A DNA stretch of 64,000 nucleotides from Winogradskyella sp. (lineage in GTDB: Bacteria; Bacteroidota; Bacteroidia; Flavobacteriales; Flavobacteriaceae), in contig NZ_JAOARH010000037.1 of NCBI RefSeq assembly GCF_025210595.1, positions 1 through 64,000 on the forward strand, in the 5' to 3' direction. The notes beneath the pieces were generated by a model. That model was not told where the DNA came from. It saw only the letters and a list, made by a program, of their open reading frames with translations, and did not search any database. Both the position numbers and the translations under genes were made by a program. Shown piece after piece: positions 8,638 through 17,999 of this stretch (positions are counted from its first letter, which is position 1; each line of letters starts with the position of its first letter).

Positions 8638-9954
8638 ATGCGTTTAAGAGGGTTAATGGCACTAGCCTTTGTTACGGTATTTTTCTTAGCATGTAACAAT
8701 GATGAGTCAAAGAAAAATACTAATAAAGGTGTAGTAGAGAGAGTTGAACAAAAGCAAGTTTTAGAATTTGGTTTTGATGTAGAAGAGTATGAGTTTAAAA
8801 GAGATACTGTTAAAAAAGGTGATACTTTCGGGATTATTTTAGAACGAAATAATATAGGGTATCCGAAAATATTTCAAATAGCAGAAAAATCAAAAGACAC
8901 TTTTGATATTGCAACCAAGCTACAAGTCGGTAAGCCATATACATTATTGTTTTCTAAAGAAAAAGCAAATGATAGTGTCCAAAAACCTACAACGTTCATC
9001 TATCAACAAAATTTAGAAGATTATGTTGTTATAGATTTTAAAGATTCTATTCAGGCTTATAAAAGAACAAAGCCTATAACTTATGTAGAAAAAACGGCTA
9101 CAGGTGTTATAGAGAATAATATATCAGAAACCTTAGAGAAAAAAGGACTTAGTCAAAAACTAGCTTTTAAAATGGCAGATGATATTTATGCGTGGACTAT
9201 AGATTTTAGGCGTCTTCAACCAGGTGACAGGTTTAAAGTAATCTATACAGATAAGTATATAAACGACACAATTTATGCAGGTGTGCATGATGTTAAAGCA
9301 GCTTATTTTGAGCATAATGGTGATTCGCTTTATGCCTTTGAGTTTAAAACAGATTCCATAAAAAATATAGTAGATTACTTTAGTGAAGATGCTAAAAACT
9401 TGCGTCGAGCTTTTTTAAAGATGCCAGTGAAATTTGGTAGATTATCTTCCCGTTATAACCTTAAACGACGTATAGCGTATTATGGTTACAAAGTAAGGCC
9501 TCATAAAGGAACTGATTTTGCTGCACCAGTTGGTACACCAATTATGGCAACAGCCAATGGAACTGTTATAGAATCTACTAGGCGAGGCGGAAATGGTAAG
9601 TATGTTAAGATAAGACATAATGCCACTTATAGCACTCAATATTTACATATGAAAGCTCAGAATGTAAAAAAAGGACAATATGTAAAACAAGGTGATGTGA
9701 TTGGTTGGGTTGGTATGACAGGTAATACTGGTGGACCTCATGTGTGTTATCGTTTTTGGAAAAACGGAAAACAAGTAGATCCGTTTAGACAAAAATTACC
9801 AGAAGCAGAACCTATTTCAGATAGTTTAAAAGTGAAATATTTAGATTATATAAAGCCTATCAAAAAAAGGTTGGATGATATTTTCTTTTTAGAAACTGAA
9901 CCTGAAAGTATAGAGAATACAATAACTGAAGGCAATAATACAGATATACAATAA
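8638..9954 (+). CDS. M23 family peptidoglycan metallopeptidase, lipoprotein
   Basis: This is a predicted cell-wall endopeptidase of about 438 residues. I chose ATG at 8638 because it gives a clean lipoprotein signal (MRLRGLMALAFVTVFFLAC, cysteine 19); a TTG lies 3 bases upstream. An N-terminal LysM/OapA-like region contains the segment VKKGDTFGIILERNNI. The LytM/M23 domain at about 285-385 has HKGTD for the first zinc ligands and a G-rich GMTGNTGGPH segment. The usual terminal HxH is HVC here, so the second-His zinc position is a cysteine. The stop overlaps the pgi start (TAATG), so the two are translationally coupled. Confidence 0.88.
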   Translation: MRLRGLMALAFVTVFFLACNNDESKKNTNKGVVERVEQKQVLEFGFDVEEYEFKRDTVKKGDTFGIILERNNIGYPKIFQIAEKSKDTFDIATKLQVGKPYTLLFSKEKANDSVQKPTTFIYQQNLEDYVVIDFKDSIQAYKRTKPITYVEKTATGVIENNISETLEKKGLSQKLAFKMADDIYAWTIDFRRLQPGDRFKVIYTDKYINDTIYAGVHDVKAAYFEHNGDSLYAFEFKTDSIKNIVDYFSEDAKNLRRAFLKMPVKFGRLSSRYNLKRRIAYYGYKVRPHKGTDFAAPVGTPIMATANGTVIESTRRGGNGKYVKIRHNATYSTQYLHMKAQNVKKGQYVKQGDVIGWVGMTGNTGGPHVCYRFWKNGKQVDPFRQKLPEAEPISDSLKVKYLDYIKPIKKRLDDIFFLETEPESIENTITEGNNTDIQ

Positions 9955-11600
9955 TGGCACTTAAATCTATTAATCCAACAACAACAGAATCTTGGGGAGC
10001 GTTACAATCACATTTTGAAACAATAAAACCAAAACATCTAAAAGAACTTTTTGAGGTTAATCCCAATAGAGTGAAAGATTTAACTGTTGAGTGGGAAGAT
10101 TTTTATGTGGATTTTTCAAAAAATAGATTTACAAAAGAAACTCTAAGTATGCTCATTGAGCTTGCTAATGAAGTAGATTTAAAGGATGCTATTACAAAAT
10201 ATTTTGAAGGAGAGATTATAAATGCAACAGAAGGTAGAGCAGTGTTGCATACAGCATTAAGAACTAATAATGATGATGAAGTTTTTGTAGACGGAAAGAA
10301 TGTTATACCAGAAGTTTTTGAAGTTAAACAAAAGATTAAAAATTTCACACAGTCTGTAGTAAGTGGTGAGCATAAGGGATTTACAGGGAAACCTATGACA
10401 GATGTAGTGAATATTGGTATAGGAGGTTCAGATCTTGGGCCAGCAATGGTTGTAGATTCACTTCAGTATTATAAAAACCATTTAAGCACACATTTTGTAA
10501 GTAATGTAGATGGTGATCATTATAACGAAGTTGTAAAAAACTTAAATCCAGAAACCACACTTTTTGTTATTGTTTCTAAAACTTTTACGACCCAAGAAAC
10601 CTTATCTAATGCCAATTCAATAAAATCTTGGTTTCTTAAGTCGCTACCAAATGAAGCAATTTCTAAGCATTTTGTAGCGGTTTCTACAAATATTGAAAGT
10701 GTAAAAGCATTTGGTATCGATGAGGCTAATGTCTTTCCGATGAAAGATTGGGTTGGTGGCCGTTTTTCGCTTTGGAGTGCTGTAGGTCTGTCTATAAGTT
10801 TATCATTAGGTTATGAAAATTTTGAAAACTTACTAGTAGGCGCAAACAAAATGGATGAGCATTTTAGGACATCAGAATTTGAAAATAACATACCTGTAAT
10901 TTCAGCTTTGTTAACAATTTGGTATAATAATTTCTTTAAGGCAGAAAGTGAAGCAATAATACCTTATACACAGTATCTAAATCAATTCGGAACCTATTTG
11001 CAGCAAGGCATTATGGAAAGTAATGGTAAATATGTAGATAGAAACGGAAATGCGATTAATTATCAAACAGGTACAATTATTTGGGGAGAACCAGGTACCA
11101 ATTCGCAGCATGCATTTTTTCAATTAATTCACCAAGGTACTAAATTAATACCGGCAGATTTTATAGGTTTTATAGAATCACTTTATGGAAACAAAGATCA
11201 TCATGATAAATTAATGTCTAATTATTTTGCACAGACAGAAGCTTTAATGAATGGTAAAACTAAAGATGAAGTTTTGGAAGAATTAAATGGTCAAGACATT
11301 TCCGAAGAACAAAAAAAGAGACTACTTCCTTACAAAGTGTTTAAAGGCAATAAGCCTACAACCTCTATACTCATTAAAAAGCTAACACCAGAAAGTTTAG
11401 GTAAGCTCATTGCTATGTACGAACATAAAATATTTGTACAAGGCATTATCTGGAATATCTACAGTTATGATCAATTTGGTGTTGAATTAGGTAAACAACT
11501 AGCTAAGTCTATTCTAAATGAGTTAAAAAGTGATGATAATACAGAAAACCACGATTCATCAACTCAGAATTTATTAAAATTTTACAAAAACAATTGTTAA
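9954..11600 (+). CDS. pgi: Glucose-6-phosphate isomerase
   Basis: This enzyme interconverts glucose 6-phosphate and fructose 6-phosphate. The 548-residue length is that of the long bacterial form. Signature segments are visible: VNIGIGGSDLGPAMV (sugar-phosphate binding), SKTFTTQETLSNA, VGGRFSLWSAVGLS (PGI signature 1), WGEPGTNSQHAFFQLIHQG with the catalytic-type histidine, and the C-terminal QGIIWNIYSYDQFGVELGKQLA signature 2. It is cytoplasmic. It is the last gene of the 6895-11600 run and overlaps the M23 gene by one base. A weak AAGAACT/AGTTCTT hairpin follows the stop. Confidence 0.97.
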   Translation: MALKSINPTTTESWGALQSHFETIKPKHLKELFEVNPNRVKDLTVEWEDFYVDFSKNRFTKETLSMLIELANEVDLKDAITKYFEGEIINATEGRAVLHTALRTNNDDEVFVDGKNVIPEVFEVKQKIKNFTQSVVSGEHKGFTGKPMTDVVNIGIGGSDLGPAMVVDSLQYYKNHLSTHFVSNVDGDHYNEVVKNLNPETTLFVIVSKTFTTQETLSNANSIKSWFLKSLPNEAISKHFVAVSTNIESVKAFGIDEANVFPMKDWVGGRFSLWSAVGLSISLSLGYENFENLLVGANKMDEHFRTSEFENNIPVISALLTIWYNNFFKAESEAIIPYTQYLNQFGTYLQQGIMESNGKYVDRNGNAINYQTGTIIWGEPGTNSQHAFFQLIHQGTKLIPADFIGFIESLYGNKDHHDKLMSNYFAQTEALMNGKTKDEVLEELNGQDISEEQKKRLLPYKVFKGNKPTTSILIKKLTPESLGKLIAMYEHKIFVQGIIWNIYSYDQFGVELGKQLAKSILNELKSDDNTENHDSSTQNLLKFYKNNC

Positions 11601-11631
11601 GAACTGTTTAACAAGTTCTTCATAAGAATAA

Positions 11632-11730
11632 TTATGCATGCATAAAAAATGCAAAAAGTATAATTAACTTAGTTGTGTTAAAATTATTAACATTTAGGTA
11701 ATGTTATAATTAGCCTTATGTGTAATTTTG
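11632..11730 (+). promoter_or_regulatory. Promoter region of the TonB receptor with a 14-bp palindrome
   Basis: TAATTTTG at 11723-11730 matches the Bacteroidota -7 consensus TAnnTTTG, 35 bases before the receptor start; no good TTG lies at the right distance. About 80 bases upstream is a perfect 14-bp palindrome, TTATGCATGCATAA (11632-11645), a plausible operator. Confidence 0.45.
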
Positions 11731-11765
11731 CGACAATTATTGAAACCAATTAATTTAAATTTTAT

Positions 11766-14315
11766 ATGAAAAAATTTAATCAAATTTTATTTGTTGCTGT
11801 AATGATGCTATTCACTACAGTAGCGTTTGCTCAATCAACTATTACAGGTAAAGTAATGGATGGTGATTTGAATTCGCCTCTTCCAGGAGCTAATGTGATA
11901 GTTAAAGGAACTACAAAAGGAGCTACAACAGATTTTGATGGTAATTTTAGTATTACTACGGAGTCTAGTTCTGGAGAAGTAATAGTTTCTTATGTAGGCT
12001 ATGTGTCTCAAACAATTGTTTTTAATGGTGATACAGACTTAGGAACAATTACGTTAGTATCTAGTGATGTTGGTCTAGATGAAATAGTGTTAGTTGCATC
12101 TGTAGCTGTTGATAGAAAAACACCTGTTGCTGTTTCTACAATTAGAGCAACAGAGATTCAGTTAAAATTAGGAACACAAGAGTTTCCAGAAGTTTTAAAA
12201 TCTACACCTGGTGTATATGCAACCAAAGCTGGTGGTGGTTTTGGTGATGGACGTATAAATTTACGTGGTTTTGATTCTGAGAATGTGGCGGTTATGATAA
12301 ATGGTGTGCCAGTTAACGATATGGAAAATGGTCGTGTTTTTTGGAGTAACTGGGCAGGTTTAGGTGATGTTACAAGCTCTATGCAAGTGCAAAGAGGTTT
12401 AGGTGCGGCAAGAGTTGCAGTACCATCTGTAGGTGGTACAATTAATATTCTTACAAAAACAACCGATATTGAGTCTGGAGGAAACGTTTATGCAACTTTA
12501 GGTAATGACGGTTACGAAAAATATGGCGTAACCTACTCAACAGGTTTAATGGATAATGGTTTCGCAGCTACAGTTTCTGCTGCAAAAACAGATGGTGATG
12601 GTTATGTAGATGGTACTCAATTTAATGCAGTAGCTTATTTTGTGAACATTTCTAAAGAAATAAACGAAAAGCATAAATTATCATTTACTGCTTTTGGCGC
12701 AAAACAACAACATGGTCAGAGACAAAATAGACAACTTATAGAAACTTATAGAAGAAGTGAAAGAGGGAGAAAGTTTAATGCAGATTGGGGTTATAAAAAT
12801 GGTCAAGTTACATTCCAAGAAGATAATTTCTACCATAAACCACAGATGTCTTTAAATCATTATTGGGATATAAGTAATAAGACACAATTATCAACAGCGG
12901 TTTATGCATCTTTTGGTACTGGTGGCGGCGGAGGTATCCGCGGTGTTAATAAATTTATAATTAATGCGGATGGAACAAGTGATTATAGAGATGGTTTATA
13001 TGGTCCTATAAACTTTGATAAAATAGTTGATGAAAATGAAGCGTTAGGTGCAAATGGTTCTGAGACAATTTTGAGAGCATCTCGTAATGATCATAAATGG
13101 TATGGAGTGCTTTCTACTTTAAAAACAGATTTGTCTGATGAATTAGTATTGTTAGGTGGTTTAGACTATAGGTATTATAAAGGGATACACTTTCAAGAAG
13201 TAACAGATCTGTTAGGTGGACAATATTATGCAGATTCTGGGTCAAACGTAAACAACCCATTAGGAATATCTCAAGTTGGTGATAAGATTAACTATCATAA
13301 TGATGGTATAGTTGGCTGGTTAGGAGCTTTTAGTCAATTGGAGTATTCTAAAGATAAATTGTCTGCGTTTGTTTCGCTTGCAGCGTCAAATACTTCTTAC
13401 AAAAGAATAGATTATTTTAATTATCTAGATAGTGATCCATTACAAGAAACCGATCGTTATAATTTCTTTGGCTTCAGTGGTAAAGGAGGTGCTAATTATA
13501 ATATTGATGAAAATCATAATGTATTTGCTAATTTAGGGTATTTTGAAAAAGCACCTAACTTTAGATCTGTTTTTCCATTATTTAATAATGAAGATATTAA
13601 TGATGGTGCTGAGAATCAAAAAATTACTAGCTTTGAGTTAGGTTACGGTTATAGAGGTGAGAAGTTTTCTGCTAATATAAATTTATACCACACTACTTGG
13701 AATGATAGAACAGAGATTTTCCGTTTTCAACAACCAGATGGAACAGTTGCTTTTGCAAATGTACTAGGTGTAAATGCACTACATCAAGGTGTTGAAATAG
13801 ATTTTAAATATCGAGCAACTGATAAATTAAGCTTTAATGGTATGGCTTCTTTTGGTGATTGGATTTGGAAAGACGATATAAAGAATGTAGAAATACGTGA
13901 TGAAGAACAAAACTTAGTAGATACTGTAGATATTTTAATTAAAGATTTACATGTAGGTGATGCTGCACAAACTACTTTAGCTCTAGGCGCAGATTATAGA
14001 TTCTCTAGTGACACAAGGTTGTCAGTAGATTATAACTACTTTGGTAATTTATATGCAGATTTTAATCCTAGTGATAGATCAACTAGAAGACCAGATGCTT
14101 GGGAATTGCCAGATTATGGCATTTTTGATGCTGCTCTAAATCATAAGTTTGATTTTGGGTCTTTTAAGGCAACTTTAACAGGTAGAATTAATAACATATT
14201 CGATACAGAATATATAGCTGATGCTCAAGATGGTTCAGATTCAAATGCTGAAACGGCTTTAGTATATTACGGTTTTGGAAGAACATTTAGTGTTGGGATG
14301 AAGCTTAATTTTTAA
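11766..14315 (+). CDS. TonB-dependent outer-membrane receptor with carboxypeptidase-like N-domain
   Basis: This 849-residue receptor is predicted to import an unknown ligand using TonB energy. It has a signal peptide (1-22, ending AFAQ) and a carboxypeptidase regulatory-like domain at about 25-110 (ITGKVMDGDLNSPLPGANV). The plug domain at about 125-235 includes NLRGFDSENVAVMINGVPV and a GGTINILTK end. A 22-strand-type barrel follows, ending FSVGMKLNF. It is not a canonical SusC: it is shorter than most and no SusD gene follows. Instead a lipoprotein gene begins 11 bases downstream, so the pair probably forms one uptake or surface-binding unit. The substrate cannot be deduced. Confidence 0.92.
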   Translation: MKKFNQILFVAVMMLFTTVAFAQSTITGKVMDGDLNSPLPGANVIVKGTTKGATTDFDGNFSITTESSSGEVIVSYVGYVSQTIVFNGDTDLGTITLVSSDVGLDEIVLVASVAVDRKTPVAVSTIRATEIQLKLGTQEFPEVLKSTPGVYATKAGGGFGDGRINLRGFDSENVAVMINGVPVNDMENGRVFWSNWAGLGDVTSSMQVQRGLGAARVAVPSVGGTINILTKTTDIESGGNVYATLGNDGYEKYGVTYSTGLMDNGFAATVSAAKTDGDGYVDGTQFNAVAYFVNISKEINEKHKLSFTAFGAKQQHGQRQNRQLIETYRRSERGRKFNADWGYKNGQVTFQEDNFYHKPQMSLNHYWDISNKTQLSTAVYASFGTGGGGGIRGVNKFIINADGTSDYRDGLYGPINFDKIVDENEALGANGSETILRASRNDHKWYGVLSTLKTDLSDELVLLGGLDYRYYKGIHFQEVTDLLGGQYYADSGSNVNNPLGISQVGDKINYHNDGIVGWLGAFSQLEYSKDKLSAFVSLAASNTSYKRIDYFNYLDSDPLQETDRYNFFGFSGKGGANYNIDENHNVFANLGYFEKAPNFRSVFPLFNNEDINDGAENQKITSFELGYGYRGEKFSANINLYHTTWNDRTEIFRFQQPDGTVAFANVLGVNALHQGVEIDFKYRATDKLSFNGMASFGDWIWKDDIKNVEIRDEEQNLVDTVDILIKDLHVGDAAQTTLALGADYRFSSDTRLSVDYNYFGNLYADFNPSDRSTRRPDAWELPDYGIFDAALNHKFDFGSFKATLTGRINNIFDTEYIADAQDGSDSNAETALVYYGFGRTFSVGMKLNF

Positions 14316-14326
14316 AAAAAAAGAAA

Positions 14327-15970
14327 ATGAAAAAATTAGTTTATTTATTAATTGTAATAGGAACAATCTTTACAGGTTGTAATCCTTTAGAAGATATCAA
14401 TGATGACATTGATGCGGTTGAAAACCCAATTGTAGGCATTTTAGATTATACACTAATTGAAGATGATTATACAGAATTAGAGTTAGATAATATTTATTTT
14501 GAATCTGTTGAAGCTGCTAAGTTAGCTTTGCCAGGATTTTTGTCGGGTAAATATCCAAATTTCGGGCAAGGATCTACAATTAATGTAGGTTATAATTTGT
14601 TTGTAGGTGACGCAGAGGGTGTAAGTGATTTTATAACATCAGATACATACAGCCTGCAAAATTCTGATTACACCTCTTTTGGTAGTGATGCTTTTGGGTT
14701 TTATCCTAATGAAGAACCATCAGATTTTATTCCAGCAATTTTAGATGCTCAAATTTCTGATCCAGTGGAGGACCAACTTGTTTTAGCAACTTTTCAACAA
14801 TATGTTAGCACGCCACAAGTTGGTTTAGCTAACATATATCAAGCAACATTTCCAACAGATTATGATAGTTTTGAGCTTGTATCTGTATCTGGTTTAGATG
14901 AGTTAGGCTGGACAGTTGGTGGTGCTAATGTTCAAGGTTCTGGATATGATGGTGGTGCTAACGCTGTTGAAGAATGGCTTATTTCACCAGAAATAGATTT
15001 AACAGGTCAGTCAGATTTAAAATTCCAAATTACTCAAGAAATAGATTTCTTAGGAGACGATACTTTGATTGATGTTATGATTTCTACAGATTATACTACA
15101 GGTACAGATCCTATGACAGCTACTTGGACTGCTTTAAGTTTTGATAAAACCATTTATGGTGATTTAACTACGTCTGAAGATTTTGATTTTTCTACTTATG
15201 ATGGTGAAACTATTCACGTAGGACTTAAATATAGCTCTACAGATTCAGATTCACCAAGATGGAGAGTTCAGGATTTTGCAGTTAGAGCTGTTGGAGTAGA
15301 AGGTGAAACAGAAAACTTAGGCGAATATTATACATACTCTGGTACAGAATGGGAGTTGACTGATGGTGTATATTATTTAAGTTCTGCAGACTATGATTCT
15401 ATGGGTGAGGAATTTGGACAACCAGGTCGTTTTGATAATTTTAGTAATAGTGTAGCGCCAGAAAATTATTTGCCTCAGTTTTTAAATATTAAGTATCCTT
15501 TTGCACAAGAGGAAGATGAAATTTTTATTATATACAATTTTTACGATGGTGGTTTAAGTAGACAGGGTAACCTGTATACATTCACAGATGGTGAGTGGAT
15601 GGGAGATACTGATGTTATTGCAACTACTTTACAATTTGGCTTTAGTGATGGAATATGGGAGCCAGACAATACTATTGCTTACACATTAGTGCAGTCAGAT
15701 TATGATGCAATTGTAGCAGGTTTAGGGGAAACATATCCAGACGCAACTGAAAGCATGGGCAACTATAGTAATTTTGAAAGAAGAGTTGGTAATGTTTCTG
15801 AATGGACAAATTCAATGGTTTTAGAAGCTCTTAATATTGTATTAGATAACATTAATCCTTCTGCAGAAGAAGCTCAAAAGTACGTTGTTACAGTAGCTAT
15901 TTATGATGGTTCTGTAGGTACAGAATCGTTTGCAGTGATTAAAGAAGGTGGAGTTTGGGTTTATCAATAA
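14327..15970 (+). CDS. Choice-of-anchor J / DUF5017-like surface lipoprotein, partner of the TonB receptor
   Basis: This 547-residue protein has a lipoprotein signal (MKKLVYLLIVIGTIFTGC, cysteine 18). A choice-of-anchor J (MAM-like) domain at about 165-325 shows GWTVGGANVQGSGYDGGANAVEEWLISPEIDL and a YSSTDSDSPRWRVQDF end. Around it, a module of roughly 90 residues recurs: near 40-100, 335-430 and 445-510. Each copy carries a DY start, a fold-like LP.FL..KYP or LGETYP segment and a hydrophobic YNF/YNL-type strand. It is cotranscribed with the receptor. A ligand-binding or capping role at the cell surface is inferred. The protein is acidic and low in cysteine. Confidence 0.8.
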   Translation: MKKLVYLLIVIGTIFTGCNPLEDINDDIDAVENPIVGILDYTLIEDDYTELELDNIYFESVEAAKLALPGFLSGKYPNFGQGSTINVGYNLFVGDAEGVSDFITSDTYSLQNSDYTSFGSDAFGFYPNEEPSDFIPAILDAQISDPVEDQLVLATFQQYVSTPQVGLANIYQATFPTDYDSFELVSVSGLDELGWTVGGANVQGSGYDGGANAVEEWLISPEIDLTGQSDLKFQITQEIDFLGDDTLIDVMISTDYTTGTDPMTATWTALSFDKTIYGDLTTSEDFDFSTYDGETIHVGLKYSSTDSDSPRWRVQDFAVRAVGVEGETENLGEYYTYSGTEWELTDGVYYLSSADYDSMGEEFGQPGRFDNFSNSVAPENYLPQFLNIKYPFAQEEDEIFIIYNFYDGGLSRQGNLYTFTDGEWMGDTDVIATTLQFGFSDGIWEPDNTIAYTLVQSDYDAIVAGLGETYPDATESMGNYSNFERRVGNVSEWTNSMVLEALNIVLDNINPSAEEAQKYVVTVAIYDGSVGTESFAVIKEGGVWVYQ

Positions 15971-15990
15971 AAACCAAATAATTAATCATA

Positions 15991-16016
15991 AAAAAGCAGC
16001 CGATTGGCTGCTTTTT
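15991..16016. terminator. Bidirectional terminator between the surface lipoprotein gene and gldD
   Basis: AAAAAGCAGCC (15991-16001) pairs with GGCTGCTTTTT (16006-16016) around a GATT loop. Both flanks give T runs in the direction of reading, so it can end both convergent transcripts. Confidence 0.9.
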
Positions 16017-16030
16017 TATTCTCATAGAAA

Positions 16031-16600
16031 TTAATTTTTCCAACGAACAGATTCCATAATGCGTCTAATATCTTTTTTTAGATATTCAGAGGCTGGATAA
16101 ATAGAATCGTAATTAGGTTTTGCGTAGAAATATAAAGAACCACTTAAAAAATGATTTATGCTATCTGTAACATAGAATTGTGATTGAGATGCAGCATCAC
16201 CACCAACCTCGTATAGCATACCAAATACTTTGTTTTTAGTATTTTCATAAGGTTTGTAAGATATCTCATCTGCCTTCATTGTGTGTTTTTGTGTAAGATT
16301 TTGTGCATCTCTAAGTAGACTGTCTAAATTACGGTTATTTACCTTTTTGTATGTAAAATGAATCGTAGCTTTTAAAGCTGGATATTTTACATCTATTCCT
16401 TTTGTGTTTCCAAGAGTTTTTACTTCAGTTATTGTTGATGATATTTCATTTTTATCAAAAGTAAATGGAAGAGGAGTTGTGGCTTTTTTGTAGGTTGCCT
16501 CTGGGTACTCTAATCTTAAATAAGCTTTGGGTTTAGGTAAAGGGTCATTGCCACAGCCTAATAAAAAAAGACTTAATATTGGTATTACTATGCGTTTCAT
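16031..16600 (-). CDS. gldD: Gliding motility lipoprotein GldD
   Basis: GldD is required for gliding in Flavobacterium johnsoniae and is associated with type IX secretion and gliding-machinery function. The 189 residues begin with a lipoprotein signal (MKRIVIPILSLFLLGC, cysteine 16). PKPKAYLRLEYPEATYKK follows the anchor, as in GldD proteins, and the later QSQFYVTDSINHFLSGSLYFYAKPNYDSI segment is also characteristic. It is in the periplasmic or outer envelope. It is the last gene of a mutY-ssb-gldE-gldD minus-strand group, the usual flavobacterial order, which supports the name. The exact molecular function is unknown. Confidence 0.92.
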   Translation of the reverse strand: MKRIVIPILSLFLLGCGNDPLPKPKAYLRLEYPEATYKKATTPLPFTFDKNEISSTITEVKTLGNTKGIDVKYPALKATIHFTYKKVNNRNLDSLLRDAQNLTQKHTMKADEISYKPYENTKNKVFGMLYEVGGDAASQSQFYVTDSINHFLSGSLYFYAKPNYDSIYPASEYLKKDIRRIMESVRWKN

Positions 16601-16664
16601 ATATTTTCTTGCCTTTCGGCACTGCTCAAGATAAACTTTAGCAAGAATCTTTTTAAGTTGAACT

Positions 16665-17984
16665 TTAATTTGTATTATCTAAAAGCGTAAGCTTAATTTG
16701 TTTTATGCGTTTGCGCTCTAAGGCTTCAATAGTAAAAACGTAATTTTTAAAATTTATTTTACTTCCTATTCTTGGAAAGCCTCCAGAAATTTCTAAAACA
16801 AAACCTGCAAGCGTTTCTGCTTCCCCTTTTTGGTTTTCAAAATCTTCAGCTTTATCTTCTATGTTTATGATTCTATAAACGTCTTTTAAAGGTGTTTTTC
16901 CTTCAAAACTAAAATTATGATCATCTAATTTTGTGTAAATTAAGTCGTCATCGTCATACTCATCACTAATATCACCTACAATTTCTTCAATAACATCTTC
17001 TAAAGAAACTAAACCAGAAGTGCCTCCGTATTCATCTACAACTACAGCTAAGTGTACTTTCTTGGTCTTAAATTCTACCATTAAATCGTCTAGTTTCTTG
17101 TTTTCTGGAACAAAAAATGGTTCTCTAAGTAACGTAGTCCATTCAAACGTTTTTTTGTTTAAATGAGGTAAAAGATCTTTTACATAAAGTACACCTTTTA
17201 GATTATCTATGTTTTCTTCGTAAATAGGAATTCTAGAATATCCTTTATCAACAATTTCTTTAATTACAGTTTCAAAAGGTGTTTCAATATTTAAGGCAAA
17301 TAGATCCATACGAGGGCGCATTACCTGTTTGGTATCTGTGTTTCCAAAAGAGACGATACCTTGTAATAATTTTTGTTCTTCTTGTGTAGTATTTTCATTA
17401 TTGGTTAACTCTAAAGCTTGTGATAATTGATCTACACTTAGGTTAGAGCGCTGCTTGCCAAATCTATTTTGAATTTTTATTGTTGTATAACGCATAGGAA
17501 GGCTAATGGGAGAAAAAACAACATCTAATATCTTTAGTGGCCTTGCCATAAAGGAAGAAAACTTTACGCTATTTCTGCTGGCATAAATTTTTGGAATGAT
17601 TTCACCAAAGAGTAAGATTAAAAAGGTTGCAGAAACAACTTCTAGCAAAAACCGAACAATAGTGTTAGTAATGTCTTTAAAAATAGTTTCGCCGATATAA
17701 GCAAATAGTAAGACGATTGCAATATTAAGAAAGTTGTTAGCCACCAAGATAGTGGCTAGTAATTTTTTAGGCCTTTCAAGTAATTTAGCAATGATTTCCA
17801 TTGCCGAAGATTTTTCTTCAATGCCTTTATCTATATTAGATTTTGTTAATGAAAACAATGCAACTTCTGCGCCAGAAATTAATGCAGAACAAGCAAGTAA
17901 TATAATGAGAAGAATTATACTAGTTAAAAAGGAGGTATTAGAGACTAATAAATTTGAGAATAAAACCGTGGGTTCGGGATCCAA
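16665..17984 (-). CDS. gldE: Gliding motility-associated protein GldE (CNNM/CBS/CorC-HlyC family)
   Basis: This 439-residue integral membrane protein has an N-terminal DUF21/CNNM region with four hydrophobic segments (about 15-165). Two CBS domains follow (about 210-335, with MRPRMDLFALNIETPFE and VDEYGGTSGLVSLEDVIEEIVGDI), then a C-terminal transporter-associated CorC/HlyC domain. GldE is known to assist GldD in gliding; CNNM relatives affect divalent-cation export. The only start giving the expected MDPEP N-terminus is TTG at 17984. Between it and the upstream ssb stop (18000) there is no in-frame ATG or GTG. It is therefore tightly packed behind ssb and probably cotranscribed with it. Confidence 0.92.
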   Translation of the reverse strand: MDPEPTVLFSNLLVSNTSFLTSIILLIILLACSALISGAEVALFSLTKSNIDKGIEEKSSAMEIIAKLLERPKKLLATILVANNFLNIAIVLLFAYIGETIFKDITNTIVRFLLEVVSATFLILLFGEIIPKIYASRNSVKFSSFMARPLKILDVVFSPISLPMRYTTIKIQNRFGKQRSNLSVDQLSQALELTNNENTTQEEQKLLQGIVSFGNTDTKQVMRPRMDLFALNIETPFETVIKEIVDKGYSRIPIYEENIDNLKGVLYVKDLLPHLNKKTFEWTTLLREPFFVPENKKLDDLMVEFKTKKVHLAVVVDEYGGTSGLVSLEDVIEEIVGDISDEYDDDDLIYTKLDDHNFSFEGKTPLKDVYRIINIEDKAEDFENQKGEAETLAGFVLEISGGFPRIGSKINFKNYVFTIEALERKRIKQIKLTLLDNTN

Positions 17985-17999
17985 AATAAAATATATTAA

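Noticed and set aside
12481..13500. SusC/SusD polysaccharide-utilisation pair at the TonB receptor
   Set aside because: The downstream lipoprotein shows a choice-of-anchor J domain rather than SusD helices, and no glycosidase is adjacent.
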